This document shows, in pieces, positions 25,534-36,456 of a stretch of 64,000 nt of DNA. Under the pieces are notes generated by a model. That model ran no database searches. It was not told the origin of the DNA and saw only the letters and a list, made by a program, of their open reading frames with translations. The DNA lies in NCBI GenBank assembly GCA_003149065.1, contig QGFZ01000001.1, positions 124,001 to 188,000 of the forward strand. Reading direction: 5' to 3'. Origin of the DNA: Ruminococcaceae bacterium R-25 (GTDB taxonomy: Bacteria; Bacillota; Clostridia; Saccharofermentanales; Saccharofermentanaceae). Made by a program: the position numbers and the translations under genes. How positions within the stretch are numbered: position 1 is the stretch's first letter; each line of letters starts with the position of its first letter.

Positions 25534-27897
25534 ATGAAGATCGACATCAATAACGACTGGCTGTGGTCATCCGAGTTTAAAGAAGAAATGACAATGCCTT
25601 CTTATTCAGGCGAAAAGGAGATGGAGAATGTGAGGATCCCTCACACCGTTAAGGTTACTCCGTTGAATTATTTTGATGCCGAAGTATACCAGATGGTCTC
25701 ATGCTACAGGAAGTCTATTGATGTCCCTTCTGATTGGGAAGGCAGGAAAGTATTTATAACCTTTGATGCTGTTGCCCATGAAGCGGAAGTCTTTATCAAC
25801 GGAACATCTGTGATCAAGCATTCATGCGGTTATACGGCTTTTACTGCCGACATCACTTCTTATCTTAAGTTCGGCGGGAAAAATGTGATCGCAGTTAAGT
25901 GTGACAGCCGTGAATCGCTTAATGTTCCGCCTTTCGGATTCGTTATCGATTACATGACATATGGCGGCATCTACAGAGAGGTTCGTCTCGATGTAAAAGA
26001 GAAGGATCACATTAAAGATGTTTTCGTTTTCGCAGGTGCTGATAAGAAAGTCAGGATAAAGACTGATGTTGCAGGCGATGGCGAGCTCGTTGCCCTTATT
26101 ACCAAAACCGGTTCAGGCGAAGTCCTTTTCGCAGCGCCGTGTGAGAAGATCGCTGAGATCACTGTGCCTGATGCAGAGCTCTGGACTTTGGATAATCCTA
26201 ATCTTTACGAACTTACCATGACGCTTCGAAACGGCGAAAAGGAAGATACATTCACAACGCGTTTCGGTTTCAGGGATGCGGTCTTTAAGACTGACGGATT
26301 CTACTTAAACGGCGAAAAGATAAAGCTCAGGGGATTAAACCGCCATCAGTGCTGGCCTTATGTCGGATATGCTATGCCGAAGTCCATGCAGCAGATGGAT
26401 GCGGATATCCTTAAGAATGAACTTGGACTTAATGCCGTAAGGACTTCGCACTATCCACAGTCACATCGTTTTATAGACAGATGCGATGAACTGGGCCTTC
26501 TCGTATTTACCGAGATCCCCGGCTGGCAGAATATCGGTGACGATGCCTGGAAAGAGCAGGCTGTGATCAACACACGTGAGATGGTCTCACAGTACAGGAA
26601 TCACCCTTCAATTGTCTTGTGGGGCGTAAGGATCAATGAATCCGTCGACTGTGATGAGCTCTATACCAGAACGAATAAGGAAGCGCACGAATTAGATCCT
26701 TACCGCCAGACTTCAGGCGTCAGATATCTTAAGAAGAGTTCGCTCTTAGAAGACGTATATGCATTTAACGACTTCAGCCACAACGGAAAGACGGCAGGGT
26801 GCGAGCAGAAGAAAAATGTCACGTCCGACATGAATAAGCCTTACTTTATCAGTGAGTATAACGGCCACATGTTCCCGACCAAGGTCTTCGATTCGGAACT
26901 TCACAGGCAGGAGCACGCATTAAGGCACTGCAACGTTTTAGACAGTGTGATGGCTAACGAGGATATATGCGGATCTTTCGGCTGGTGCATGTTCGATTAC
27001 AACACCCATAAGGACTTCGGTTCAGGTGACAGAGTCTGCTATCACGGCGTGACCGATATGTTCAGGAACTTCAAGCTCGCTGCATATGCTTATGCGAGCC
27101 AGAATAAGGAATTAGCGCCTGTTCTTGAAGTAAGTTCTTCCATGGACATCGGCGAGCATCCTGCAGGAAACAGGGGAGAAGTCTATATCTTCTCTAATTG
27201 CGACAGCGTGAAGATGTATAAGAACGATGTTTTCATCAAGGAATATACCCGTGAAGATTCTTCTTACAAGAATCTCATCTCTCCTCCGATGCTGATAGAC
27301 GATTATATCGGTGACCAGATGAAGGAGAAGGAAGGCTTTTCCGACAGGCAGAATAAGATCGTTAAAGACGCGATGAATTTCTCTGCTGTTTACGGAATGG
27401 AAAACATGCCCGCGAAGATGAAGCTCACCATGGTCGAAGCCATGACTAGATACAAGATGAAGTTCGACGATGCATATTCTCTCTTTGGCAAATATATTGG
27501 TAACTGGGGCGGTGAAGCCACAAAGTTCAAATTCGAAGGCATCGTAAACGGAAAAGTCGTAAAGACCGTTATCAAGTCCTCGATGAACAGGCTTTGCCTG
27601 GATGTTAATGTGTCTTCGAATGAGCTTATTGAAGATTCCACTTACGATGTCGCAGCGATCAGGATCAAGGTCACCGATGAATACGGCAATGTAATGCCTT
27701 TTTACAACAGACAGGCTGTTGTTGAGGTAAAAGGCCCAATCGAAGTGCTCGGTCCTTCTATGGCTGATATCAACGGCGGCATGGGCGGCGTCTATGTCAG
27801 GAGCATCGGGATGGAAGGAAAGGCTGTTGTTAAGATAAGTCTTCCTGACCAGGGGCTTTCTTCAGAGGTCGGGTTTGATATAAGGCTCGGAGTTTGA
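25534..27897 (+). CDS. Beta-galactosidase-like glycoside hydrolase, GH2
   Basis: A 787-residue GH2 enzyme: an N-terminal sugar-binding jelly roll (about 1-165), an Ig-like domain (about 165-255), a TIM barrel from LRGLNRHQCWPYVG onward, and a C-terminal domain of about 250 residues. The acid/base Glu is in WGVRINES (Glu369) and the nucleophile in FISEYNG (Glu441). There is no signal peptide, so it acts in the cytoplasm on imported sugar. Specificity (beta-galactoside versus other beta-hexoside) is inferred from the operon. The RBS GGAGATAAG precedes the ATG. It is the last gene of the operon. Confidence 0.9.
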   Translation: MKIDINNDWLWSSEFKEEMTMPSYSGEKEMENVRIPHTVKVTPLNYFDAEVYQMVSCYRKSIDVPSDWEGRKVFITFDAVAHEAEVFINGTSVIKHSCGYTAFTADITSYLKFGGKNVIAVKCDSRESLNVPPFGFVIDYMTYGGIYREVRLDVKEKDHIKDVFVFAGADKKVRIKTDVAGDGELVALITKTGSGEVLFAAPCEKIAEITVPDAELWTLDNPNLYELTMTLRNGEKEDTFTTRFGFRDAVFKTDGFYLNGEKIKLRGLNRHQCWPYVGYAMPKSMQQMDADILKNELGLNAVRTSHYPQSHRFIDRCDELGLLVFTEIPGWQNIGDDAWKEQAVINTREMVSQYRNHPSIVLWGVRINESVDCDELYTRTNKEAHELDPYRQTSGVRYLKKSSLLEDVYAFNDFSHNGKTAGCEQKKNVTSDMNKPYFISEYNGHMFPTKVFDSELHRQEHALRHCNVLDSVMANEDICGSFGWCMFDYNTHKDFGSGDRVCYHGVTDMFRNFKLAAYAYASQNKELAPVLEVSSSMDIGEHPAGNRGEVYIFSNCDSVKMYKNDVFIKEYTREDSSYKNLISPPMLIDDYIGDQMKEKEGFSDRQNKIVKDAMNFSAVYGMENMPAKMKLTMVEAMTRYKMKFDDAYSLFGKYIGNWGGEATKFKFEGIVNGKVVKTVIKSSMNRLCLDVNVSSNELIEDSTYDVAAIRIKVTDEYGNVMPFYNRQAVVEVKGPIEVLGPSMADINGGMGGVYVRSIGMEGKAVVKISLPDQGLSSEVGFDIRLGV

Positions 27898-28032
27898 CTT
27901 TGCGGGCGGCTTTTTTCGTGCCAGTGCAAATTCAGTGCGTAAATTTTGGAAAATGCGCACTATTTTTGCACTGTAGGCACTCTAGTGAGTATTTAGTGCG
28001 CAAATCGCGTGTTTTACGCACTGGATTTACAT
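27898..28032. repeat. AGTGC(G) repeat cluster after the GH2 gene
   Basis: Short AGTGC/GCACT elements crowd this stretch: AGTGCAAA (27922), AGTGCGTAAA (27934), GCGCACT (27956), TGCACTG (27967), GCACT (27977), AGTGCGCAAA (27995) and TTTACGCACTG (28013). The outer pair CAGTGCGTAAA (27933-27943) and TTTACGCACTG (28013-28023) is an 11-bp perfect inverted repeat, so the region can fold into a long imperfect hairpin. I see no gene here. Confidence 0.6.
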
Positions 28033-28061
28033 TTGACATAAACTGTTGGGAAGCATATACC
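28033..28061 (+). promoter_or_regulatory. Candidate promoter upstream of the ATP synthase operon
   Basis: A perfect TTGACA (28033-28038), a 17-bp spacer, and TATACC (28056-28061). A transcript would start near 28068, where an 11-bp stem-loop begins. It lies about 270 bp ahead of the first atp gene. Confidence 0.45.
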
Positions 28062-28067
28062 TATTTC

Positions 28068-28093
28068 GTACCTGAAACAGCGGTTTTAGGTAC
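28068..28093 (+). ncRNA. Stem-loop at the predicted 5' end of the atp leader
   Basis: GTACCTGAAAC (28068-28078) pairs with GTTTTAGGTAC (28083-28093) through 11 pairs, one of them G-U, with a 4-nt AGCG loop. There is no T-tract, so it is not a terminator. A further small hairpin (GCATTA/TAATGC, about 28203-28227) follows. The 28094-28337 leader otherwise shows no gene. A separate small RNA is also possible. Confidence 0.35.
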
Positions 28094-28281
28094 AGCAAAA
28101 GTATTTCAGCACCTTTTTCATACCAAAAACCTCTAAATCAGATACGAAAAAAGTATTTGCTTCCTGAGCACTTGTCTGACCATCGGATTTTTTTAATAAA
28201 GTTGCATTAGTCAGGCTCAGATTAATGCCCTTATTTTGGGCAAACGCGTCCTCGTGTCTGTAAAAATCGATGGTGTCCGAG

Positions 28282-28290
28282 TGATATAAT
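28282..28290 (+). promoter_or_regulatory. Extended -10 promoter close to the atp operon
   Basis: TGATATAAT, that is TGn plus a perfect TATAAT (28285-28290), 48 bp before the first atp start. The -35 is poor (AT-rich). It is probably the main atp promoter. Confidence 0.55.
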
Positions 28291-28337
28291 TTCATTCGTA
28301 CAGGAATTTTTGACGCGAAAGGGATACGGACCAGATC

Positions 28338-28790
28338 ATGAAGATAGATCCTACAGTTAAGAAAGAGACGCTGTTTGTCGGCGGGGTTACTCTTATCTTA
28401 AGCATGCTGATGCAGTCAGTATTTCTTATCATCGGCAGATGGGATCTGAGCGTGCTCTTTGGAAATCTCTTGGGCGGGGTTATCGGCGTCCTCAATTTCT
28501 TTTTCCTGGGCCTCAGCGTACAAAAGGCGGTATCTTCCGGTGAAAAGAAGGCCAAGGAGATCATGAAGGCTTCCCATGCCATTAGATTTGCCCTGATCAT
28601 TGTCCTTTTGGCAATATCCCTTATATTCCAGAGCGTGTTTAATGTTATTGCCACGATCATATCCCTGCTCTTTGCGACATTTGGAGTTTATCTCCGTGCG
28701 GTTTTCAACAAGGATAAGAAAAAGCAGGCTAAGAGCGGTGAAGTTGTAACTGATGAGAATACTGAAACAGCAGGAGGGGATGAAGAATGA
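28338..28790 (+). CDS. atpI: AtpI-like ATP synthase accessory membrane protein
   Basis: A 150-residue protein with four membrane helices at the position of the AtpI/subunit I gene that usually opens F-type ATP synthase operons. AtpI-type proteins assist assembly of the c ring or ion transport. The C-terminal 30 residues are hydrophilic and acidic. It overlaps atpB by 4 bp (ATGA). The assignment rests on position and topology more than on strong sequence motifs. Confidence 0.7.
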   Translation: MKIDPTVKKETLFVGGVTLILSMLMQSVFLIIGRWDLSVLFGNLLGGVIGVLNFFFLGLSVQKAVSSGEKKAKEIMKASHAIRFALIIVLLAISLIFQSVFNVIATIISLLFATFGVYLRAVFNKDKKKQAKSGEVVTDENTETAGGDEE

Positions 28791-29689
28791 GCATCATTTT
28801 CCTTTTGCTGTCTGTCTTATCTTTTGTATCTGCGATCGTTATCAAGATATTGTTCGTTCCTGCATCGGAGGGCATCGACATTACCGGTGCACACGTCTTC
28901 TTTACGGTAAAGCTTCCGATCCAGGACCTTCCCATAACCGAATCGCAGGTCAATTCCTGGTGCGTAATGCTGGGGATCCTGTTCCTTTGCCTTTTCCTTA
29001 CATCAGGTCTTAAGACCCGCAATGTTTCAGTAAGGCAGCTTTTGGCCGAATGGATCGTTGAAAAGACCACGAACCTTGTAAAGACCAACATGGGCGAATT
29101 CTTTGAAGGCTTTGCTCCTTTTGTTGCGGCTGTTCTGGGATTGTCAGCTTTTTCGAGCCTGTCATCCCTGATCGGTCTTTTCCCGCCGACGTCTGACATC
29201 AATATAACTGCCGGATGGGCTATCCTGGTATTCTTCCTTATCACTTACTACAAGATGAAGGCGGGTCCCTGGATCTATCTTAAGAGCTTCGGCCAGCCTG
29301 TCCCGCTCCTTGCACCGCTTAACATCATCAGCGAATTTGCAACTCCTGTGTCGATGGCATTCCGTCACTACGGAAACGTGTTGTCAGGTTCGATCATATC
29401 GCTCCTGGTGGCTGTCGGCCTTTCAGGTCTTTCGAAAACGATCTTCTCATTCCTTCCGGGAGCTCTTGCGGATTTCCCGTATCTGAGAATCGGTATCCCC
29501 GCTGTGCTGTCACTTTATTTCGACCTTTTCAGCGGCGGACTTCAGGCATTTATCTTTGCGATGCTGACGATGTTATACATTTCAGGCGGTTTCCCTGCCG
29601 AAGAATATGCGGCGAGGAAAAAGAAGCGTGAAGAACGCAAAGCGGCACGTGCTGCTGTTATGAATGCTAACAAGCGTGAAAGCGCATAA
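28787..29689 (+). CDS. atpB: ATP synthase F0 subunit a
   Basis: A 300-residue membrane stator subunit that forms the ion half-channels against the c ring. The essential Arg is visible in FRHYGNVLSGSIIS. The conserved C-terminal helix includes DLFSGGLQAFIFAMLTMLYISG. The tail after the last helix is Lys/Arg/Ala-rich. It lies 39 bp upstream of atpE. Confidence 0.95.
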   Translation: MSIIFLLLSVLSFVSAIVIKILFVPASEGIDITGAHVFFTVKLPIQDLPITESQVNSWCVMLGILFLCLFLTSGLKTRNVSVRQLLAEWIVEKTTNLVKTNMGEFFEGFAPFVAAVLGLSAFSSLSSLIGLFPPTSDINITAGWAILVFFLITYYKMKAGPWIYLKSFGQPVPLLAPLNIISEFATPVSMAFRHYGNVLSGSIISLLVAVGLSGLSKTIFSFLPGALADFPYLRIGIPAVLSLYFDLFSGGLQAFIFAMLTMLYISGGFPAEEYAARKKKREERKAARAAVMNANKRESA

Positions 29690-29725
29690 ACAGAAAAACT
29701 TATCTATAAACATATAGGAGGCTAG

Positions 29726-30016
<291 letters not shown>

Positions 30017-30034
30017 TAACGGAGCCAAATCAAG

Positions 30035-30538
30035 ATGCAGAATCTGGATATTATTTCGATAAATATCTGGCAGGTAGTGATATCACTGGCAAACCTGGTG
30101 ATCCTGTTCCTGATCTTAAAAAAGTTCCTCTTTGAGCCTGTGAAGAAGATCAAGGCGCAAAGAGAAAACGAGATCGAGACACAGTACAAGAAGGCCGAGA
30201 AAGCCCGTAAAGAGGCAGATGATCTCAAGGCCGGCTGGGAAGACAAGATCACTACTGCAGATCAGAAAGCTGATGAGATCATCAGTGAGGCAGTCGATCG
30301 TGCGAACGAGCGTAATGAGATCATGCTCTACGAATCGCGCGAAAAGGCTGACCAGATCATCAGAAAAGCCAAGGCGGACATCGAACGTGACAGACGTGAA
30401 GCCAGAGAGACCATCAAGAAGGAAATCGTTGATGTTTCCCAGGTTATCTCCGAGCAGATCATCGGCCGTGAGATCAATATGGATGACCATAGAGATCTTA
30501 TCGATGACGCTATCGACAAATTAGGTGAGACGAAATGA
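30035..30538 (+). CDS. atpF: ATP synthase F0 subunit b
   Basis: A 167-residue peripheral stalk subunit: one N-terminal membrane helix (about 10-28) followed by a long, highly charged coiled coil (KKIKAQRENEIETQYKKAEK onward). Standard length. It overlaps atpH by 4 bp (ATGA). Confidence 0.94.
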   Translation: MQNLDIISINIWQVVISLANLVILFLILKKFLFEPVKKIKAQRENEIETQYKKAEKARKEADDLKAGWEDKITTADQKADEIISEAVDRANERNEIMLYESREKADQIIRKAKADIERDRREARETIKKEIVDVSQVISEQIIGREINMDDHRDLIDDAIDKLGETK

Positions 30539-31062
30539 ACACTACCGGAAGAGAATATGCTCTGGCGCTTTTTGAGACGGCATACGAGTCGGGCAATATC
30601 GACGACATCCGTAACAATATAAGGAGTCTGAAAAGGCTCTTTAAAGAGATGCCTGAATATATTGAATTCCTGTCGAATCCCGGAATCCCCAAAAGCGAGC
30701 GCATGGATGCACTCCGCGAAGCTTTTGAAGGAAAGGTGGATGACGTTCTTTATTCTTTCCTGGCAGTAATGACCGAACGCGCTGACATGGGGTCTTTTTT
30801 CGACGCCTATAAAGAGTTCGAGCATATGTACGAAGACTTTAAAAAGTTCACTTATGCTGAGATCACGAGCGCGGTAGAGCTTACTGACGAAGAGAAGGCA
30901 AAGATCGTAGCCAAGCTCGAAAAGATAACGGGCAAGACCGTAAGGCCCAGATATAAGATAAATCCTGCTTTGATGGGCGGAATAACTGTAACGGCAAACG
31001 GAATGTTCTTTGACGGAAGTGTCAGAAAGAACCTGAAAAACTTAGAGAAAGAGATATCGTAA
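30535..31062 (+). CDS. atpH: ATP synthase F1 subunit delta
   Basis: A 175-residue stalk protein linking subunit b to the alpha3beta3 head. It has the N-terminal helical bundle of OSCP/delta ([11 protein letters not shown]) and the C-terminal signature [21 protein letters not shown]. Standard length. It lies 2 bp from atpA. Confidence 0.94.
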   Translation: MNTTGREYALALFETAYESGNIDDIRNNIRSLKRLFKEMPEYIEFLSNPGIPKSERMDALREAFEGKVDDVLYSFLAVMTERADMGSFFDAYKEFEHMYEDFKKFTYAEITSAVELTDEEKAKIVAKLEKITGKTVRPRYKINPALMGGITVTANGMFFDGSVRKNLKNLEKEIS

Positions 31063-31064
31063 TT

Positions 31065-32561
31065 ATGGTAAGCAAACCTGAAGAAATCAGTAATATTCTC
31101 AAGGAACAGATTAGAAATTATAAGAGCCGTGTTGATATGGGTGAAGTCGGTACGGTAGTTCTGGTCGGAGACGGAATCGCTTCCGTATACGGCCTTAGGA
31201 ACTGCGTATCTACAGAACTTTTAGAGTTTGAGGACGGTTCTGCAGGACTTGCTTTAAATCTTGAGAACGATACTGTATCTGTCGCTATCCTGACAGATAA
31301 GAATGACATAAGGGAAGGCACTAAGGTAAAGCGTACAGGTACCGTTCTTTCCATCCCTGTCGGAGAAAGCTATCTGGGACGTGTCGTAAATCCTTTGGGA
31401 GATCCTATTGACGGTAAGGGACCAATCTTTGCAGAAGCAAAAAGACCTGTTGAAGCTGAGGCTCCCGGAATCATCGAGAGACAGAGCGTATCCGTACCTT
31501 TGCAGACAGGAATCAAAGCTATCGACAGCATGATCCCGATCGGAAGAGGTCAGCGTGAGCTCATCATCGGCGACCGTCAGACAGGTAAGACAGAGATCGC
31601 GATAGATACAATCATCAACCAGAAAGACAAGGATGTTATCTGCATCTATGTTGCTATAGGACAGAAGGCGACTTCGATCGTATCTTTGGTTTCTGACCTC
31701 GTAAGAGAAGGTGCGATGTCATATACGATCGTAGTATCGGCAACAGCTGCCGAAAGTGCACCTGTCCAGTACATTGCGCCTTATTCAGGATGCGCAATGG
31801 CAGAGTATTTCAGAGAAAAGGGCAAGGATGTCCTCATCATTTACGATGACCTTTCCAAGCATGCTGTAGCATACAGAGCTCTGTCACTTCTTATCAGGAG
31901 ACCGCCGGGAAGAGAAGCTTATCCGGGTGACGTATTCTATCTGCATTCAAGACTCCTTGAACGTGCAGCATGCGTATCTCCCGAGTTCGGAGGCGGTTCG
32001 ATCACAGCGCTTCCTATCGTTGAGACACAGGCAGGCGACGTATCCGCATACATTCCGACAAACGTCATCTCGATCACGGACGGACAGATCTTCCTTGAGA
32101 CCGAGATGTTCCACAACGGTATCATCCCTGCTATAAACCCGGGTATCTCAGTATCCAGAGTCGGAGGTTCGGCACAGGTAAAAGCCATGAAGAAAGTATC
32201 CGGCGAATTAAAGCTCCTTTATTCGCAGTACAGGGAGCTTCAGGCTTTCGCGCAGTTCGGATCAGATCTCGATGCTGATACCAGAGCAAGACTCCATTTG
32301 GGAGAAAGAATCGTTGAAGTATTGAAGCAGGACCGTAACGCACCTGTTCCGGTCGGCGGACAGGTCGGCATTATCTATGCAGTTATCAACGGTTATCTCA
32401 ATGAATATGAGATAAGTGAGATCAGGGGTTATCAGGAAAAACTCTATGAAAAACTCGATCACGAGCACAAGGAGTGGATGCGCAGGATCGAAAAAGGCTC
32501 CTGGGATAAAGAAGATGAAGAAGAACTCAAAAAAGTTCTCGATAAGATGAAGAAGAAGTAA
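31065..32561 (+). CDS. atpA: ATP synthase F1 subunit alpha
   Basis: The non-catalytic nucleotide-binding subunit of the F1 head, 498 residues. It has the Walker A loop GDRQTGKT and the family signature [14 protein letters not shown]. Standard length. It lies 2 bp before atpG. Confidence 0.98.
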   Translation: MVSKPEEISNILKEQIRNYKSRVDMGEVGTVVLVGDGIASVYGLRNCVSTELLEFEDGSAGLALNLENDTVSVAILTDKNDIREGTKVKRTGTVLSIPVGESYLGRVVNPLGDPIDGKGPIFAEAKRPVEAEAPGIIERQSVSVPLQTGIKAIDSMIPIGRGQRELIIGDRQTGKTEIAIDTIINQKDKDVICIYVAIGQKATSIVSLVSDLVREGAMSYTIVVSATAAESAPVQYIAPYSGCAMAEYFREKGKDVLIIYDDLSKHAVAYRALSLLIRRPPGREAYPGDVFYLHSRLLERAACVSPEFGGGSITALPIVETQAGDVSAYIPTNVISITDGQIFLETEMFHNGIIPAINPGISVSRVGGSAQVKAMKKVSGELKLLYSQYRELQAFAQFGSDLDADTRARLHLGERIVEVLKQDRNAPVPVGGQVGIIYAVINGYLNEYEISEIRGYQEKLYEKLDHEHKEWMRRIEKGSWDKEDEEELKKVLDKMKKK

Positions 32562-32563
32562 TC

Positions 32564-34868
<2,305 letters not shown>

Positions 34869-34888
34869 TGATGGAGTAAGCAGCTTAA

Positions 34889-35161
34889 ATGGAGAAATTC
34901 AGACTCAAGATACTGACTCCGGAAGGAACAGTCATGGACAAAGATGTAGCGGGCCTTTATCTGCGCGGAGCAGAAGGAGACCTGGCAGTCTTTGCCGGAC
35001 ATATTCCTTTTGTCACACCTGTTAAACCCGGAAAATGTACTGTTGTTTCTTCGGACGATAAAAGCGCTGACGGATTTGACGATGTTGAAGGTATGATAAG
35101 CGAGGGCATGCTCCGTGTAACTTCTAAAGAAGTCCTTCTTATGGTCAGGTCATGGGAGTAA
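34889..35161 (+). CDS. atpC: ATP synthase F1 subunit epsilon, short form
   Basis: Only 90 residues against 130-140 in most bacteria. The N-terminal beta-sandwich is complete (KILTPEG, GDLAVFAGHIPFVTPVKPG), but the C-terminal two-helix domain, which inhibits ATP hydrolysis in many species, is absent. The reading frame ends cleanly, and the next gene starts 6 bp later with no helix-coding remnant. It should still couple gamma to the c ring. Confidence 0.9.
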   Translation: MEKFRLKILTPEGTVMDKDVAGLYLRGAEGDLAVFAGHIPFVTPVKPGKCTVVSSDDKSADGFDDVEGMISEGMLRVTSKEVLLMVRSWE

Positions 35162-35167
35162 AACAAG

Positions 35168-35722
35168 ATGGCTAACTTTACGAAAAAGGCTATAAAAGAA
35201 ACATTTGTAGAACTTTTGGAAGAACATCCTCTGTCAGATATTACGATAAAGGATATTGTCGAAAAGTGCGGCATCAACCGTAATTCGTTCTATTATCATT
35301 ATCACGATCTTCCTGACCTCATCGAAGAGATAGTTAAAGAAGATGCTGAAGGAATAATCAAAAAGTATCCATCCGTAAAATCGATCGTAGAGTGTTATGA
35401 TGCGCTGATCGAGTTTGCTTCGCAGCATAAACGCGCGATCATGCATATATTTAAGTCTGTTAACAGAGAGATGTTCGAGAACTATCTTATGGAAGTCAGC
35501 GAGTATCTTGTACGGAGCTATATTGAGATGGCGGTTTCCGGGACAAATATCGGCGAAAGCAGCAGACAGAATCTGACAGATTACTATAAGTGTGTATGCT
35601 TTGGCCTTGTAATAGAGTGGCTCAATAAGGGTATGAAAGAAGAATATGCACAGGAATTCAGAAAGATCCTTGTAATGCGAAAAGACCTTGCACCGGAAAT
35701 TGCAAAGGGACTCCAGGATTAA
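35168..35722 (+). CDS. TetR/AcrR family regulator at the end of the atp operon
   Basis: A 184-residue protein with an N-terminal TetR helix-turn-helix (SDITIKDIVEKCGINRNSFYYHY) and a C-terminal domain resembling the DhaS/TetR_C_8 type (QHKRAIMHIFKS). It starts 6 bp after atpC, with its RBS (GGGAG) in the atpC stop region, and is followed by the operon terminator, so it is co-transcribed with the ATP synthase. The target is unknown: either atp itself or the DUF308-MMPL operon just downstream. Confidence 0.88.
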   Translation: MANFTKKAIKETFVELLEEHPLSDITIKDIVEKCGINRNSFYYHYHDLPDLIEEIVKEDAEGIIKKYPSVKSIVECYDALIEFASQHKRAIMHIFKSVNREMFENYLMEVSEYLVRSYIEMAVSGTNIGESSRQNLTDYYKCVCFGLVIEWLNKGMKEEYAQEFRKILVMRKDLAPEIAKGLQD

Positions 35723-35745
35723 TAATCAAATATAAAATCAACTCT

Positions 35746-35780
35746 TTAGGCACGGGACGTCCCGTGCCTAATTTTTATTC
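35746..35780 (+). terminator. Rho-independent terminator of the atp operon
   Basis: A long self-complementary stem (35747-35757 with 35760-35770, centred on ACGT) followed by ATTTTTATT. Confidence 0.9.
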
Positions 35781-35852
35781 ACGGGCGCAGGTATTGTCCG
35801 TGTTAATCATTTCCTCTCATGGGTATCCTTTGGATGAAAAGGAGGAATGATG

Positions 35853-36440
35853 ATGCATACACGTTCAGTTACATCGATCAGGATAGCGAAATACGGATAT
35901 ATCTTTATGTCCGTTTTATTCTGCGTTGCAGGCATCTTAATGCTGTTAAAGCCTGGTATTTCTGTTGAAGCAGTCGGCCTTTTCGCAGGACTCTCAATGA
36001 TCGTTTTCGGAGTTATAAAGCTTATCGGTTATTTCTCAAAAGATCTGTTCAGACTGGCTTTCCAGTATGATCTTCAGTTCGGGATCCTTCTTATCATCTT
36101 AGGAGTCATCACAATATTTAAACCCGGCGATGTCATGAGCTTTGTAAGCATAACAGGCGGCGTATGCGTCATCATTAACTCTCTTTTCAAGATCGGTATC
36201 TCTCTTGAAGCAAAGAGGTTCGGCATAAGAGAGTGGTGGCTTACAGCGCTCTTTTCATGCATAGCAGGGATCATGGGGATCCTTCTCGTTGGAAGGCCGG
36301 CTGAAGCCATGAACATCATGGTAATGATAACCGGCATAGCTTTTCTTATTGAGGGGCTTCTTAACATAAGTGTTGCTTTAAGCATGGTAAAGATCGTAAA
36401 GAACCAGAGATCAGAACTGGCTGATATGGAAAACTATTGA
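35853..36440 (+). CDS. DUF308 (HdeD-like) membrane protein
   Basis: A 195-residue protein with six membrane helices and the repeated three-helix layout of DUF308/HdeD-like proteins (GILLIILGVITIFKPG). Function in Firmicutes is unknown. Three ATGs lie close together (35847, 35850, 35853); only 35853 has proper spacing (7 bp) to the GGAGG at 35841-35845. It is the first gene of an operon with an MMPL transporter 16 bp downstream. Confidence 0.8.
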   Translation: MHTRSVTSIRIAKYGYIFMSVLFCVAGILMLLKPGISVEAVGLFAGLSMIVFGVIKLIGYFSKDLFRLAFQYDLQFGILLIILGVITIFKPGDVMSFVSITGGVCVIINSLFKIGISLEAKRFGIREWWLTALFSCIAGIMGILLVGRPAEAMNIMVMITGIAFLIEGLLNISVALSMVKIVKNQRSELADMENY

Positions 36441-36456
36441 AAGGAAGTATATAAAA

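Noticed and set aside
27894-28136. 80-codon ORF after the GH2 gene
   Set aside because: Starts at TTG within the GH2 end, has no RBS, and runs through repeat DNA.
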